A stretch of 64,000 bases of DNA from CAZYTM01 sp964649725 (GCA_964649725.1 CAZYTM010000012.1:1-64000); one strand, 5' to 3'; positions 49,976-59,409 are shown, counted from the stretch's first letter. Numbers and translations are program-made. The notes: generated by a model from the sequence alone, not told the origin.

Positions 49976-51169
49976 TCAGCCATCTATCCCCAGCTCCCGG
50001 GCAAGATTCCGCCAGGCCGGCAGACTCCTCTCGATCATCTTCTGGTCGACACAGTAGGCGATACGAAAATAGCCGGGGGCGCCGAATCCGGCCCCGGGGA
50101 CAAGCAGCAGGTTGTGCTGTTGGGCCAGACGGACAAATTCCAGGTCATCGGCCAGTGGTGACTTGGGGAAGAGATAGAATGCCCCGTCCGGTTTGACCGC
50201 CTGGAACCCCATACCGGTCAAGGCTTTGTAGAGTATGTCGCGCTTTTTCCGGTATTCGGCGATGTTCACCGATACCCGCTGCAGTTTGGTCACCAGTCGC
50301 TGCATCAGTGCTGGCGCATTGACAAAGCCTAGCACCCGGTTGCAGAAGACCGCACCTTCGATGAACTTCCCCACCTCCTGCATGCCGGGATTGGCAGCCA
50401 GATAGCCGATCCGCTCTCCAGGGAGCGCCAGGTCCTTGCTGTGAGAGGTGACTATCACCGAGGTATCGACATAGGGGAAGATATTCGGCACCTGCTTGCC
50501 GTCATAGGCGATGCGGGAATAAGGCTCATCGGAGATGACATAGATCTGCCGCTCCAGCTCCCGCTCCTTGAGCCGCACCATGTCGCCTAGCGCCTCCAGC
50601 GTCTCGGCCGGGTAGATAACGCCGGTAGGGTTGTTGGGGGAACAGATGATGATCGCCCTGGTTTTGTGATTGATCGCCGCAGCTATGGCCGGGATATCGA
50701 GCTGGAAGGTCTCCCGGTCGGTCCAGACTTCACGGGGGACGCCACCATGGTTGTCGATATAGAACTTGTATTCGACAAAGTAAGGGGTGAGGATGATCAC
50801 CTCTTCGCCAGGGTTGAGGATGGTCTTGAGGACCACGTTGAGAGCACCGCCGGCGCCGCAGGTCATGATCACATGGCTGCTGTTGACCGGTAGTGCTGAT
50901 GCCTCGGCAAGTACCTCGGCAACTGCGGCGCGGGTCTCCTCATAGCCGGCATTGTTCATATAGCGATGCATACCGGGGAGCGGGGACTTGGCCAGACGGA
51001 GCATTTCGGCGCGGAACTGCTCCGGCGGCTCCACGTCAGGATTGCCAAGAGTAAAATCGAATACCTTGTCGGCACCGTGCAGTTGGCGAAGCCGCTCCCC
51101 CTCCTCGAACATCTTCCTGATCCAGGAGGCGCGTTCGATGAATCCGGCAATTTTGGTGGCAATCGGCAT
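49976..51169 (-). CDS. PLP-dependent class I aminotransferase
   Basis: A 397-residue enzyme from ATG 51169. FTLGNPDVEPPEQFRAEM and HRYMNNAGYEETRAAVAEVLAE form the N-terminal part. TCGAGGALNVVLKTILNPGEEVIIL, ICSPNNPTGVIYPAETLEALG and the PLP lysine in SHSKDLALPGERIGY are clear. The fold-type I aminotransferase acts on aspartate, aromatic or branched substrates, but which one is not evident. It stands alone, with a 273-bp gap to the Cys-rich gene that holds a terminator. Confidence 0.9.
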   Translation of the reverse strand: MPIATKIAGFIERASWIRKMFEEGERLRQLHGADKVFDFTLGNPDVEPPEQFRAEMLRLAKSPLPGMHRYMNNAGYEETRAAVAEVLAEASALPVNSSHVIMTCGAGGALNVVLKTILNPGEEVIILTPYFVEYKFYIDNHGGVPREVWTDRETFQLDIPAIAAAINHKTRAIIICSPNNPTGVIYPAETLEALGDMVRLKERELERQIYVISDEPYSRIAYDGKQVPNIFPYVDTSVIVTSHSKDLALPGERIGYLAANPGMQEVGKFIEGAVFCNRVLGFVNAPALMQRLVTKLQRVSVNIAEYRKKRDILYKALTGMGFQAVKPDGAFYLFPKSPLADDLEFVRLAQQHNLLLVPGAGFGAPGYFRIAYCVDQKMIERSLPAWRNLARELGIDG

Positions 51170-51387
51170 GCTGCATGCTCCTCTTTGTCCTGCTCTGTTG
51201 ATCTGATGACAATTCTGACAAGGCGCGGTTGCTACATTTGCCGGCCGGGGAGGGAGATTGAAGTTCATCTACCTTGTACCATATTATCATCATCCGGCGC
51301 AAGGGGAAGCTGCCATGATAAAGCTAATTCACGCTGTATGCCGGTGCTGTTGAATATCCGTGCAGAGCGGGCGCCAGTGACAAAAAA

Positions 51388-51408
51388 AGGGACCGGCATG
51401 CGGTCCCT
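51388..51408 (-). terminator. Rho-independent terminator after the Cys-rich gene
   Basis: On the minus strand AGGGACCG and CGGTCCCT arms enclose a 5-nt loop and are followed directly by TTTTTTT. It lies about 35 bp beyond the stop of the gene ending at 51444. Confidence 0.9.
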
Positions 51409-51443
51409 CTCCTCTGCCGGTTATTGCCAGGCAGTCGCTATTT

Positions 51444-51812
51444 TCAGTTACCCTTCTTACTGCAGCAATCAGGGCTCTTCGCCGGCACCCTCTTCGGGCA
51501 CTCCTTATTGGGGCAGTTGGCGCAGTCTACTGCCAGATTGCAATCCTTTTTCTTCGGGCAATCCTTGCTGGAGCATTTGGCACAATTGACTGCCGCTTTA
51601 CCATCGGCATTCTGCGGCGATCTGGCGCAGCTGCAATCCTTTCCCACTTTGCAGCAACAGTCCTTACAATTCTTCGCACAGTCGGCACATTGGCAGGTGG
51701 CTGCTCCCTTGGTCTGGCCGGCATCGGCCGGCACCTGGGTGGTCACGGCGTTGGAGAGAATCGGAATAATCAGGGCCAGTAAGAATAACAGGGCGATGAT
51801 CAGCTTGGTCAT
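51444..51812 (-). CDS. Secreted cysteine-rich protein
   Basis: A 122-residue protein from ATG 51812, with AAGGAGATCTGC before it. A signal peptide (LIIALLFLLALIIPILSNA) is followed by a mature part of about 96 residues with 18 cysteines in CxxC, CC and CxxxxC spacing (CQCADC, CKDCCC, NCAKCSSKDC, DCANCPNKEC). Such a density suggests metal binding or a disulfide-rich fold, like an exported metallothionein-like protein. No family is recognised. It ends at a strong terminator. Confidence 0.78.
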   Translation of the reverse strand: MTKLIIALLFLLALIIPILSNAVTTQVPADAGQTKGAATCQCADCAKNCKDCCCKVGKDCSCARSPQNADGKAAVNCAKCSSKDCPKKKDCNLAVDCANCPNKECPKRVPAKSPDCCSKKGN

Positions 51813-52042
51813 GCAGATCTCCTTTGGCATTTATCTGGCACTGCTGCGCCTGTCTGCTTGGCAGACAACTGGGTTACAATACACACCCCTGCCGCGCTAG
51901 TCAATGGGAAATAGTTAATGCGCTGATTTGCCTGGCCAGATTGCTAGCCGCCATGGCAGGGGGATGTAATCCCCTGAAACTGATGTAGACTTGATACAGA
52001 AGTTACGGGACGACTCGTCTTCCTGAAAAAAGGGGGCCTGAC

Positions 52043-52813
52043 ATGAACCATAACGCCACAATCGGCAAAGCAGCTGTCAACTCCGGGCTGCCGCGGCTCG
52101 CCCTCTCGGCGCTGCTGCTCGCCATACTGGCCCTGCTCCTGCTGCTGACAGCCGGCACAGGGACCCGTCTCGGTCTCTGGCAATTCCGCACCGGTTTCAC
52201 CATCCTGAAATATGGCGCGGCCTGCGGCGGTCTGGCCGGAGTGACAGCAGCCGCAGCCATCTTTATCTACCTGCGCCAGCGCCGCCTGCTCGGCACTATC
52301 CTGGCCCTTTCAGCTTTGACCGCCGGCATCATCGCGGTAGCCCTCCCCCTCTCCTGGAAATCGATCGCCCGCAAGGTCCCGCCGATCCATGATATTTCCA
52401 CCGACACCAGCAATCCCCCCCTCTTCAGCGCTATCCTGCCGCTCCGCCAGGGGGCACCAAATCAGGCTGGATATGGCGGCCCCGCCATTGCTGCCAAGCA
52501 ACAGGCCGCCTATCCTGACATCAAACCGCTGGTATTAGGCATGCCGCCCGGGGAGGCCTTCCCGCGGGCCGAAGCGACTGCCCGCGCCATGGGGTGGCAG
52601 ATAATAGCCTCGGATGCCGGGCAAGGTCGCATCGAGGCGACCGCGACCACCTTCTGGTTCGGCTTTGTCGATGACGTGGTGATCCGCCTCACCCCGGCTG
52701 GCGAGCGTACCATCATCGATATCCGCTCTGTATCAAGGGTCGGCATCAGCGACGTCGGCACCAATGCGAAACGGATCAGGACCTTTCTGCAGAAGCTTGC
52801 CGGGGGGAGATGA
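52043..52813 (+). CDS. DUF1499 membrane protein
   Basis: A 256-residue protein. Three hydrophobic segments occupy about 20-105 (LALSALLLAILALLLLLTAG, LKYGAACGGLAGVTAAAAIFI, LLGTILALSALTAGIIAVAL). The C-terminal part (about 150-255) is the DUF1499 domain, with ATATTFWFGFVDDVVIRLTP and VDIRSVSRVGISDVGTNAKRI-type sequence (IIDIRSVSRVGISDVGTNAK). The function of DUF1499 is not established. The ATG is preceded by a GGGGGCCTGAC stretch. Confidence 0.85.
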   Translation: MNHNATIGKAAVNSGLPRLALSALLLAILALLLLLTAGTGTRLGLWQFRTGFTILKYGAACGGLAGVTAAAAIFIYLRQRRLLGTILALSALTAGIIAVALPLSWKSIARKVPPIHDISTDTSNPPLFSAILPLRQGAPNQAGYGGPAIAAKQQAAYPDIKPLVLGMPPGEAFPRAEATARAMGWQIIASDAGQGRIEATATTFWFGFVDDVVIRLTPAGERTIIDIRSVSRVGISDVGTNAKRIRTFLQKLAGGR

Positions 52814-52833
52814 CAGCTGCTCGATGCTTTTCT

Positions 52834-53235
52834 TCAGAACCATTCGCGGCGGAACTGGTCCCGGTATTTGCCGAGGATATGCAGAGCCGCCAGGAATGGT
52901 ATCAGGACGAGGATGGAGGTGGCGAGCAGGTACTCGATGCTCGGTATCTGCTCACCTTTACTGATATAATTTTCGACATTCCCCGGGCTAAGCCGGCCGA
53001 TGGTTAAAACGAGCATAGTCAGCCAGAGCAGCCCGACCGCCAGTCGCCGCCCCCATTGCAGCATGCGGAAAAGACCGAGCGCGGTCAGGAGAAACAGGGT
53101 GCCCAGGACGATACAGGTCTCCAGCATCAACCCCCGCGTGGCGGCAAACAGATAACTGACTCCCCCCCCCAGACTGGCAGTTATCACCAGCAGCACGGTC
53201 CATTTCAATATCGGCTTGCTGCACTTAAGGATCAT
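52834..53235 (-). CDS. Membrane protein of unknown function
   Basis: A 133-residue protein with four probable transmembrane helices (LKWTVLLVITASLGGGVSYLF, CIVLGTLFLLTALGLF, LAVGLLWLTMLVLTIG, LLATSILVLIPFLAALHILG). I chose ATG 53235, which has GGGGGAGGTT in front, over the GTG at 53247. It is 24 bp after the DUF2721 gene and is likely co-transcribed with it. No family is recognised. Confidence 0.68.
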   Translation of the reverse strand: MILKCSKPILKWTVLLVITASLGGGVSYLFAATRGLMLETCIVLGTLFLLTALGLFRMLQWGRRLAVGLLWLTMLVLTIGRLSPGNVENYISKGEQIPSIEYLLATSILVLIPFLAALHILGKYRDQFRREWF

Positions 53236-53259
53236 AACCTCCCCCACCTCCCCTGTCGG

Positions 53260-53700
53260 CTAGCGTGGTCCGATGCGCAGACTCACGGTGCCGATGAATA
53301 TCTCCCTGAGGAAACAGACCAGTCCGACTATCATCGCCAGCATGGCGAGGATGAAGAGGAGTGAGACCGGGATGGCGATGTTGAAGCGGAGGAAGTGGTC
53401 GAGGAAGAGAATCACTATCACCAGGCAGATGAGGATCGCCGCAGTTGTGCAGAAGGTGATGGCCCGCCCCACCAGCTTGGCACGACGAGACAGGATGGTG
53501 AGATGGAGATGGTGCTCCCTGAGCCGGTCCGGGCTCTCTGCCTCCAGCTTGGCCTCGATCACCCTGGCCCGGTCTATGACCCGCGACAGCCGGTTGGTCA
53601 TCACCGACAGCATCGCGCCGATGGCGGTGAGGAGAAAGACCGGTGCCACAGCCAGCTGAATGACATGGGCGATATCATTTATCTTGAATAAATCGTTCAT
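53260..53700 (-). CDS. DUF2721 family membrane protein
   Basis: A 146-residue protein with three helices. AVAPVFLLTAIGAMLSVMTNRLSRVIDRAR at about 17-46 is the DUF2721 hallmark, followed by REHHLHLTILSRRAKLVGRAI and a pair of C-terminal helices. The role of the family is not known. It is transcribed with the downstream membrane-protein gene. Confidence 0.86.
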   Translation of the reverse strand: MNDLFKINDIAHVIQLAVAPVFLLTAIGAMLSVMTNRLSRVIDRARVIEAKLEAESPDRLREHHLHLTILSRRAKLVGRAITFCTTAAILICLVIVILFLDHFLRFNIAIPVSLLFILAMLAMIVGLVCFLREIFIGTVSLRIGPR

Positions 53701-53746
53701 TGCAATACTCCGGAAGAATGATCCTGCCGCTCAAGCAAGGACAAAT

Positions 53747-55276
53747 TCATGGTTTTACCAGCCCTGGCAGCGACAGCTCCGCTTTATTCCTTGCACCGCT
53801 GATCCTGCCGGTACACGGCGCCACCCCTTGCTCTGGCCGGCACTGCTCCGGCTGCAGCTTGCTATGGCGCAACACTACCTGGCAACCCTCCTTGTCGCAA
53901 TTGGCCAGTTCGAGCCTGAATTTTTCAAACGGCGCCTTGTAGCCCGCCTTCTCCATCAGTACGTTCTGCGGTGCGCCGGCCAGGCTCGGCTCCTTCTCCA
54001 GCGTCCGGCAGAGCGCCTCATGGATGACCTTCAGCATATCGCCCAGCTCCTTTTGCGCATCAACCGCCATGTCGTAGCGGACCCGCTGTTGTTCGGCCGC
54101 AGTCATGGACAACCCCTTTTTCCGCAAAAACTCCTGCATCTCCGGCTTTTCGGCTACTACGGCAAACATCGCCGCATTGTAGCCGTTGCTGGTCCGCGCC
54201 TTGCTATCCGCCCCTCTGGCCAGCAGGAGTTCAACCACTTCGATCCGGCCGAACCCTGCCGCAAGGAGTAGCGGCGTGGCACCATCCATCTCGCGGGAGG
54301 GGTCATCCTTTGCTATCTTGACCGGCTGCTCGATCTTCGCCCCCTTCTCCAGCAGCAAAGCTACCACCTGCGGCGTGCCGGTGATGACCGCGCCGTGCAG
54401 CGGACCAAACCCTTCCTTCTCCGACAGGGCATTGACATTGGCGCCACGTTCCAGAAGCAACCGGACTATCTGCTCGGCCGCTTTGACAGTCTCTTCCCTG
54501 GCTGCATTCTTCTCCTTTTCAGGAAAGACATCGTTGCTCAGAACCTGAAAGGCACAAGCTGCTGTCAGCGGCGACATGCCGGAAACGGTCGGTTGCTCCA
54601 AAGCTGCCCCTTTATCGAGCAGCAGCTTCACCCCGTCATAGTCGTTGTTGATGATCGCCACCATAAGCGGCGTCCCACCCTCCTTGTCGCGGACATTGAC
54701 ATCGGCACCCGCCTCGATGAGCTGCTGTCTGAGCATATTGGCATTCCGCCCCAGCATATGCAGAACAGTCTCGCCGGCTTCGGTAGCATCCCTGGCGCTC
54801 AGGCCGAGCTTCAGCAGTCGCTGCACCATGCCGGGGTGATTATAGCGGACCGCCACCATCAGCAGAGTCAGGCCGGCCTTGTCCTTCAGCTTCGGGTTGG
54901 CGCCGCGGGCCAGAAGCAGGTCGATCACCTCGCCATGCCTGGTCTCCGGTTTCATCTTCGCCAGCGCGATAAAGAGTGGCGACCAACCCAGTTTGTTGGT
55001 CAGGTTCGGATCAGCGCCGGCGTCAAGGAGCAGCTTGACGATCTGCGGGTTCCCCTGCAGCGCCGCCCGGAAGAGCGGCCTGTTCCCCTTGCCGTCTTCG
55101 CCGCTAACATCCACTCTGGCATTGATCAACCCCTTCACCTTGTCGATGTCGTTACTGTTCACCGCAGTCAGAAGCTCGTCCACTGCAGCTGCAGCAGAAA
55201 TCCGCGGCAGACCGAGCAGCATCAGAACGGCCGACAGCATTATAACCATGGCAAAATAGCGGCTCAACCTCATCAT
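53747..55276 (-). CDS. Exported ankyrin-repeat protein
   Basis: A 509-residue protein from ATG 55276 or the next ATG at 55273. AGGAGG lies just before both, and the longer frame reaches 55294. A signal peptide (YFAMVIMLSAVLMLLGLPRI) is followed by ten or more ankyrin repeats (RPLFRAALQGNPQIVKLLLDAGADPN, TPLLLAAGFGRIEVVELLLARGAD). The last about 110 residues are not ankyrin and contain several cysteines. It probably binds proteins in the periplasm or at the surface. Confidence 0.87.
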   Translation of the reverse strand: MMRLSRYFAMVIMLSAVLMLLGLPRISAAAAVDELLTAVNSNDIDKVKGLINARVDVSGEDGKGNRPLFRAALQGNPQIVKLLLDAGADPNLTNKLGWSPLFIALAKMKPETRHGEVIDLLLARGANPKLKDKAGLTLLMVAVRYNHPGMVQRLLKLGLSARDATEAGETVLHMLGRNANMLRQQLIEAGADVNVRDKEGGTPLMVAIINNDYDGVKLLLDKGAALEQPTVSGMSPLTAACAFQVLSNDVFPEKEKNAAREETVKAAEQIVRLLLERGANVNALSEKEGFGPLHGAVITGTPQVVALLLEKGAKIEQPVKIAKDDPSREMDGATPLLLAAGFGRIEVVELLLARGADSKARTSNGYNAAMFAVVAEKPEMQEFLRKKGLSMTAAEQQRVRYDMAVDAQKELGDMLKVIHEALCRTLEKEPSLAGAPQNVLMEKAGYKAPFEKFRLELANCDKEGCQVVLRHSKLQPEQCRPEQGVAPCTGRISGARNKAELSLPGLVKP

Positions 55277-55352
55277 CTCCTCCTCACGCAGCACCAGTAA
55301 TAAAATATTTGCAGCAGGGGCTCTGGCAGCACCGAAAACCGGCTGAGACCGG

Positions 55353-55823
55353 TCAGGATTGCAGCTTGATGGTCTGGGCGACAGTGAGCCCGGTTGTTAT
55401 CTGCAGATATTTCGAGGTGGCATCGCACTGCAGCTCCGGCTCCACCGTAAAGCCCAGGTCTACACTCCCACCGTTCTGTGCCGCCTGGTCGAGCAGCCGG
55501 CAAAGCTCATCGAAGTTCTCCCCGAGCAGCTGCGAACCGGTATAATGGCAGGTCTCATCGTCAGCGGCAAATTCCAGCAGGCGCATCTTGTTGCAGTTGG
55601 CAAGCTCTGCTCCGGCAGCCTTCTGATAGAGATGCATGGAAAAATTCCGCCGGTGATGGAGCTGCTTCCCTCTCTGCAGTTCGGTGACGACGATCTTCCC
55701 TTCCAGATTGAGGACATAATCGACCTCACTACAGTCGATATTTTTCGTGAAACGGGTGAATCTGGTCACCGTGAACCTCATGTTCGGCAGGAAGCTACCT
55801 GTCTTGATAAAATCGTCGATCAT
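55353..55823 (-). CDS. Conserved protein of unknown function
   Basis: A 156-residue protein from ATG 55823, with GGGGGATT before it. The N-terminal part (RFTVTRFTRFTKNIDCSEVDYVLNLEGKIVVTELQRGKQLHHRRNF) is mixed strand/helix. A C-terminal part ends in QITTGLTVAQTIKLQS. No signal peptide is present. Cysteines appear spread through the sequence. I do not recognise the family or a function. Confidence 0.6.
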   Translation of the reverse strand: MIDDFIKTGSFLPNMRFTVTRFTRFTKNIDCSEVDYVLNLEGKIVVTELQRGKQLHHRRNFSMHLYQKAAGAELANCNKMRLLEFAADDETCHYTGSQLLGENFDELCRLLDQAAQNGGSVDLGFTVEPELQCDATSKYLQITTGLTVAQTIKLQS

Positions 55824-55858
55824 AATCCCCCCTGCAAGCAAAACGACTAGTTATAAAT

Positions 55859-56458
55859 TCAGTGACCGGCCAGCTCTCCCCATAACTCCTTCAACCTTTT
55901 GTCCCTGCCGCAGCCGGTGCGGTAGTATTTATAGCGGAGCGGATTCTTCCTGTAGTAGTGCTGGTGATACTCCTCGGCCGGATAGAACGGTCCGGCCGGC
56001 ACTATTTCGGTGACGAGCGGAGCAGGAAAAGGTTTCTCTCTCTCCACCCTTTTTTTCGATTCCTCTGCCAGCTTCCGTTGGCTATCGTTCCGGTAGAAGA
56101 TGGCGGAGCGGTACTGATGGCCACTGTCGCAAAACTGGCGGTCCTTGACGGTCGGATCGATATTGTGCCAGAAGCGCTCCAGCAGTTTGCTGTAACTTAT
56201 TTTACCCGGATCAAAACGGATCTGCACCGCTTCGGCATGGCCGGTGCCGCCTGCCGACACCTGCTGGTAAGTCGGGTTCTGTTCTTTACCGCCGCTATAG
56301 CCGACAGTGACCGAAATCACCCCCGGAAGCTTGTCAAAGGGGGACTCCATACACCAGAAACAGCCACCGGCAAAGATGGCAAGCTCCTCTTTCGCCGCTC
56401 CGGTTCCGGCAGAGAAGAGCATCAGCAAGGCAACTGCTCCGGCCAACAGTATTCGCAT
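55859..56458 (-). CDS. msrA: Exported peptide-methionine (S)-S-oxide reductase
   Basis: A 199-residue MsrA. ATG 56458 has GAGGTGGAAG before it and opens a signal peptide (LLAGAVALLMLFSAGTGAA), which suggests a periplasmic enzyme that repairs oxidised methionine. The catalytic GGCFWCMES motif follows. Further signatures are VGYSGG, GGTGHAEAVQIRFDP and GHQYRSAIFY. Resolving cysteines are candidates in GRDKR-adjacent RTGCGRD. It follows the oxidoreductase gene by 16 bp. Confidence 0.93.
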   Translation of the reverse strand: MRILLAGAVALLMLFSAGTGAAKEELAIFAGGCFWCMESPFDKLPGVISVTVGYSGGKEQNPTYQQVSAGGTGHAEAVQIRFDPGKISYSKLLERFWHNIDPTVKDRQFCDSGHQYRSAIFYRNDSQRKLAEESKKRVEREKPFPAPLVTEIVPAGPFYPAEEYHQHYYRKNPLRYKYYRTGCGRDKRLKELWGELAGH

Positions 56459-56473
56459 CTTCCACCTCACCCC

Positions 56474-57586
56474 TCACGCTCCATGCTTACCCAACTTCCG
56501 CACAATCGCCTCCACCACATGGGCAGCGTCGTTGATGGCGCTGTAGATCAGGTTCGGGTGTCGCTGTTCCTGGATCGACCCGGCGCTGATCTTCATGTAG
56601 GAGGGGGAGATGGCGCCACCGATCACATAAACCCCTTTGCGGGTCGATTCGTATTCTGCAGTGAGGAGCAACAGCCGGTCACCCTCCTTGGCCACCTGGC
56701 AGACCCCCTCGGTACAGGCGATGGTCTGGATCCCCAGCTTGTCGAATATCGGCAGCGGCCCCTGCGAGCCGATACAGGCGATGACGTTCTTCATCGGGAA
56801 GCTCATGGCATGATAGATCTCGATCCCGTCCGGCTGCCGGAACTCGTTGATGCGGATCACCAGCCGGTCGACCCCTTCGTTGTCCACTTCGCCGATGCGC
56901 GGAGTGGCACCAGGCAGGAGGCGGATATTGCCGCCGAGCAGGATCTCCTCGCCGAGCCGCTGGGCAGTCTCCTTGTTGACATCGAACTTCTCCGATATGT
57001 GGGCCCAGTAGACCGAATGCTCGTCATTCGCCTCCCGCTTCGCCTTGAGTATGGAGATGATGACATCGGCCGCAGTGTTGCCGCCGCCGATCACCAGGGT
57101 CCGTTCGCCGACATATTTTTTCGGGTCGTCGACAGACTTCGCCACCATCTTGGCATCGCCGTAGACCGACAGCTCCCGCGGGATGCTGCTGCCAAAGGCG
57201 AGCACCACCTTGCGCGTCTTCAACCCACCCTTGTCGGTCAGTACCAGCAACCGGTCACGTTCGTCGCGGATATCGTCAAAGGCGGTCTCGGTCTGGACAT
57301 TCAGTTTCTCGTGCTGGACAAAGTGCTGCACATACTGGATATATTTCTCTACCGACACCGGCTTGTCAGGTGGCCGCAGCTCCTCCACCAGGAACGGCTC
57401 GTCGCTCTCCTTCGGTTTCGACGGATAGACGTTCTTCCCTTCCGGATAGGTGTTGGCGATCCCCTGGAAGATGGTCTTCCCCTGCTCCAGCAGCCGATAG
57501 GAGAGACCGGTCTTGTGGCAGAGATAGGCGGCAGCCACCCCGGCCGGGCCACCGCCGATGATGATGACATCGAAGATAGTGCTCAT
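56474..57586 (-). CDS. YpdA-like NAD(P)-dependent flavoprotein disulfide reductase
   Basis: A 370-residue protein with two dinucleotide-binding sites: VIIIGGGPAGVAAAYLCHKTG at 8-28 and TLVIGGGNTAADV near 165. It resembles YpdA/thioredoxin-reductase-like flavoproteins, but the redox CxxC of thioredoxin reductase is not seen. A cysteine in NVIACIGSQG may be functional. It lies next to the MsrA gene. The substrate, perhaps a low-molecular-weight disulfide, is uncertain. Confidence 0.85.
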   Translation of the reverse strand: MSTIFDVIIIGGGPAGVAAAYLCHKTGLSYRLLEQGKTIFQGIANTYPEGKNVYPSKPKESDEPFLVEELRPPDKPVSVEKYIQYVQHFVQHEKLNVQTETAFDDIRDERDRLLVLTDKGGLKTRKVVLAFGSSIPRELSVYGDAKMVAKSVDDPKKYVGERTLVIGGGNTAADVIISILKAKREANDEHSVYWAHISEKFDVNKETAQRLGEEILLGGNIRLLPGATPRIGEVDNEGVDRLVIRINEFRQPDGIEIYHAMSFPMKNVIACIGSQGPLPIFDKLGIQTIACTEGVCQVAKEGDRLLLLTAEYESTRKGVYVIGGAISPSYMKISAGSIQEQRHPNLIYSAINDAAHVVEAIVRKLGKHGA

Positions 57587-57676
57587 CGATTGTTACTCCT
57601 TGACAGAGAATAACTCATTATTTACTGCCATCTTTTGCATTAATTAAAGGATAGCATATTCGTCCGAGAATGGAAA

Positions 57677-58825
57677 TCAGTTGCGCGGCGGAATCTCTTC
57701 CATCTTGCCGCCAGGGAGGAGCCGATAGCGATGACCGCGCCAGCTGACCCGGCTCCCGAGAAAGGCGAGCCCCCAGGTGGCAAAGGCAAAGAAGTCACGC
57801 AGCGGGAGGAGCGGGAAGCAGCGGGGGAATACTTCGTCCTTGAGAAAGGTGCGGCTGTAGACCAGCGCTACACTGCAGCGGACCAGGTAGAGATTGGCCG
57901 CGGCGACCATGCCGGCCTCGGAAAAACCGCTGACTAACAGGGCAAGCAGGGCGAAGGGGAAAGCCTGGGTGATCCCTGAGGCGAAATACCCCCCCGGCCG
58001 GGAGACCCGCATGGTGCGTGCCCAGCGGAGTTGTCTGGAGAGAACAGTGGCCAGGTTCTCCCGGTGCATCACACTCTCGACAAATTCATCGGAGAGGAGG
58101 ATCCGCCAGCCGGCCAGATGGACCTTGTTCCCCAGCTGGTAATCGTCGGCCAGGTAGTCGACCAGCGCAGCAAAGCCGCCGATGTCGGCCAGCGCCTGCC
58201 GCCGTACCGCCATTGATGCACCAAGGGCGAACGAGAGCCCCTCCAGCCGCTGGGCGACTATGACGTTAGGCACCATCTCGGTGGTGAATCCCATCGCCTC
58301 GATGGCGCAGGCGAACCCGGTGAAGCTGGAGCTCCGGTAGAGGGAGGTCACCAGTCCGACCTGCGGATCGGCAAAGGGGGCGCAGACCTCGCGCAGATAA
58401 TCGGGACCGACCCTTATGTCGCTGTCACAGACGATGATTATCTCATGCTTTGCCTTGGGGAAGGCGTTCAGCAGATTGCAGACCTTGTAGTTAGGGCCGT
58501 AGATCCGCTCATCCACCACGATATCGATGTCATTTCCGGGATAGAGAGCCTGCAACTCCCTGATTACCGGGATGACCGGGTCTGCTTGCGAGGCGCAGGC
58601 GAAGATAAGCTGCCATGGTGCCCGGTATTCCTGGCAACAGAATGAGGCGAAGTTTGCCAGGCTATCTGCATCCACCCCCTTGACCGGCTTCAGGATGGTT
58701 ACGGCAGGGGCGAAATCAACGGTTTTGCGTCGCCGGCCAAACCAGCTCCACCCCGACCAGAGCACTATCAGGCTGTATATTATCGGTGGCAGGGTGATGA
58801 TAAACGGGAGGATGGTGCGGATCAT
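57677..58825 (-). CDS. hpnI: HpnI-like glycosyltransferase (GT21/ceramide-glucosyltransferase-like)
   Basis: A 382-residue membrane glycosyltransferase. The N-terminal helix is followed by VTILKPVKGVDADSLANFASF, the DxD in IIVCDSDIRVGPDYL, LADDYQLGNKV and QLRWARTMRVSRP, the (Q/R)xxRW motif. Several helices follow. In the hopanoid pathway HpnI adds N-acetylglucosamine to bacteriohopanetetrol. The gene is near hpnN and shc, but the substrate is not proven. The start overlaps the methyltransferase stop by 4 bp. Confidence 0.82.
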   Translation of the reverse strand: MIRTILPFIITLPPIIYSLIVLWSGWSWFGRRRKTVDFAPAVTILKPVKGVDADSLANFASFCCQEYRAPWQLIFACASQADPVIPVIRELQALYPGNDIDIVVDERIYGPNYKVCNLLNAFPKAKHEIIIVCDSDIRVGPDYLREVCAPFADPQVGLVTSLYRSSSFTGFACAIEAMGFTTEMVPNVIVAQRLEGLSFALGASMAVRRQALADIGGFAALVDYLADDYQLGNKVHLAGWRILLSDEFVESVMHRENLATVLSRQLRWARTMRVSRPGGYFASGITQAFPFALLALLVSGFSEAGMVAAANLYLVRCSVALVYSRTFLKDEVFPRCFPLLPLRDFFAFATWGLAFLGSRVSWRGHRYRLLPGGKMEEIPPRN

Positions 58826-59409
58826 TGGCTACTCCGTTCAACCAGCAGCAGGTAAGGTGAGCTGGCCGCCCGGTTGCTTTGCCGGCAGCTCCAGAGATGG
58901 AATATCTCGGGTGCCAGTTCGCCCCCCCAGGAGTCAACGGCAGCTGCCTCGGCTGCGCCGCCGGGGTGGCCGGGATAGACCACTACCAGCAGTATGCCGC
59001 CGGGAGCGAGCAGCTCCAGGGCAGCCTCAAGGGCCGGCAGAGTCGTCTCCGGCCGGGTGATAAGCGACTTGTCTCCACCAGGGAGATAACCGAGGTTGAA
59101 GACCACAGCTGCCAACGGTCCTTTCACCAGTTCGGCCAGCCTTTCATGGCCGCTCTGCAGCAGTTCGACCCGCTCCAGGAGCCCCTCCCTGGCGAGCAGT
59201 TCACGGGTCGCAGCAATCGCCCCCGCCTGCATATCGAACCCCCAGACCCGCCCGGCAGGGCCGACCAGACCGGCCAGCAGCAGGGTATCATGGCCATTGC
59301 CACAAGTGGCGTCCAGCACCCGGTCCCCCTCCCTGACCCGCTGCCGTAAAAAGAGGTGACATAGTCCGACGGCATTCCGGAGAGTCGTCGTTTTAAGCTC
59401 TGTCGTCAA
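58822..59409 (-). CDS. SAM-dependent methyltransferase (MnmM/YtqB-like)
   Basis: A 195-residue protein with the Rossmann motif VLDATCGNGHDTLLLA, binding SAM. VFNLGYLPGGDKSLITRPETT is the rRNA/tRNA methylase-like signature of the MnmM (YtqB) group, which methylates a tRNA wobble uridine. It lies between hpnN and the hpnI-like gene and overlaps the latter, but there is no biochemical link to hopanoids in the sequence. Confidence 0.82.
   Translation of the reverse strand: MTTELKTTTLRNAVGLCHLFLRQRVREGDRVLDATCGNGHDTLLLAGLVGPAGRVWGFDMQAGAIAATRELLAREGLLERVELLQSGHERLAELVKGPLAAVVFNLGYLPGGDKSLITRPETTLPALEAALELLAPGGILLVVVYPGHPGGAAEAAAVDSWGGELAPEIFHLWSCRQSNRAASSPYLLLVERSSQ

Noticed and set aside
51836..51852. 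TGGCAC-N4-TGC resembling a sigma-54 promoter
   Set aside because: The spacing between the GG and GC elements is one base off, and no gene follows in that orientation.
55958..57613. 551-residue plus-strand open frame over msrA and the YpdA-like gene
   Set aside because: Both minus-strand genes have clear motifs and ribosome-binding sites. The plus frame has neither.
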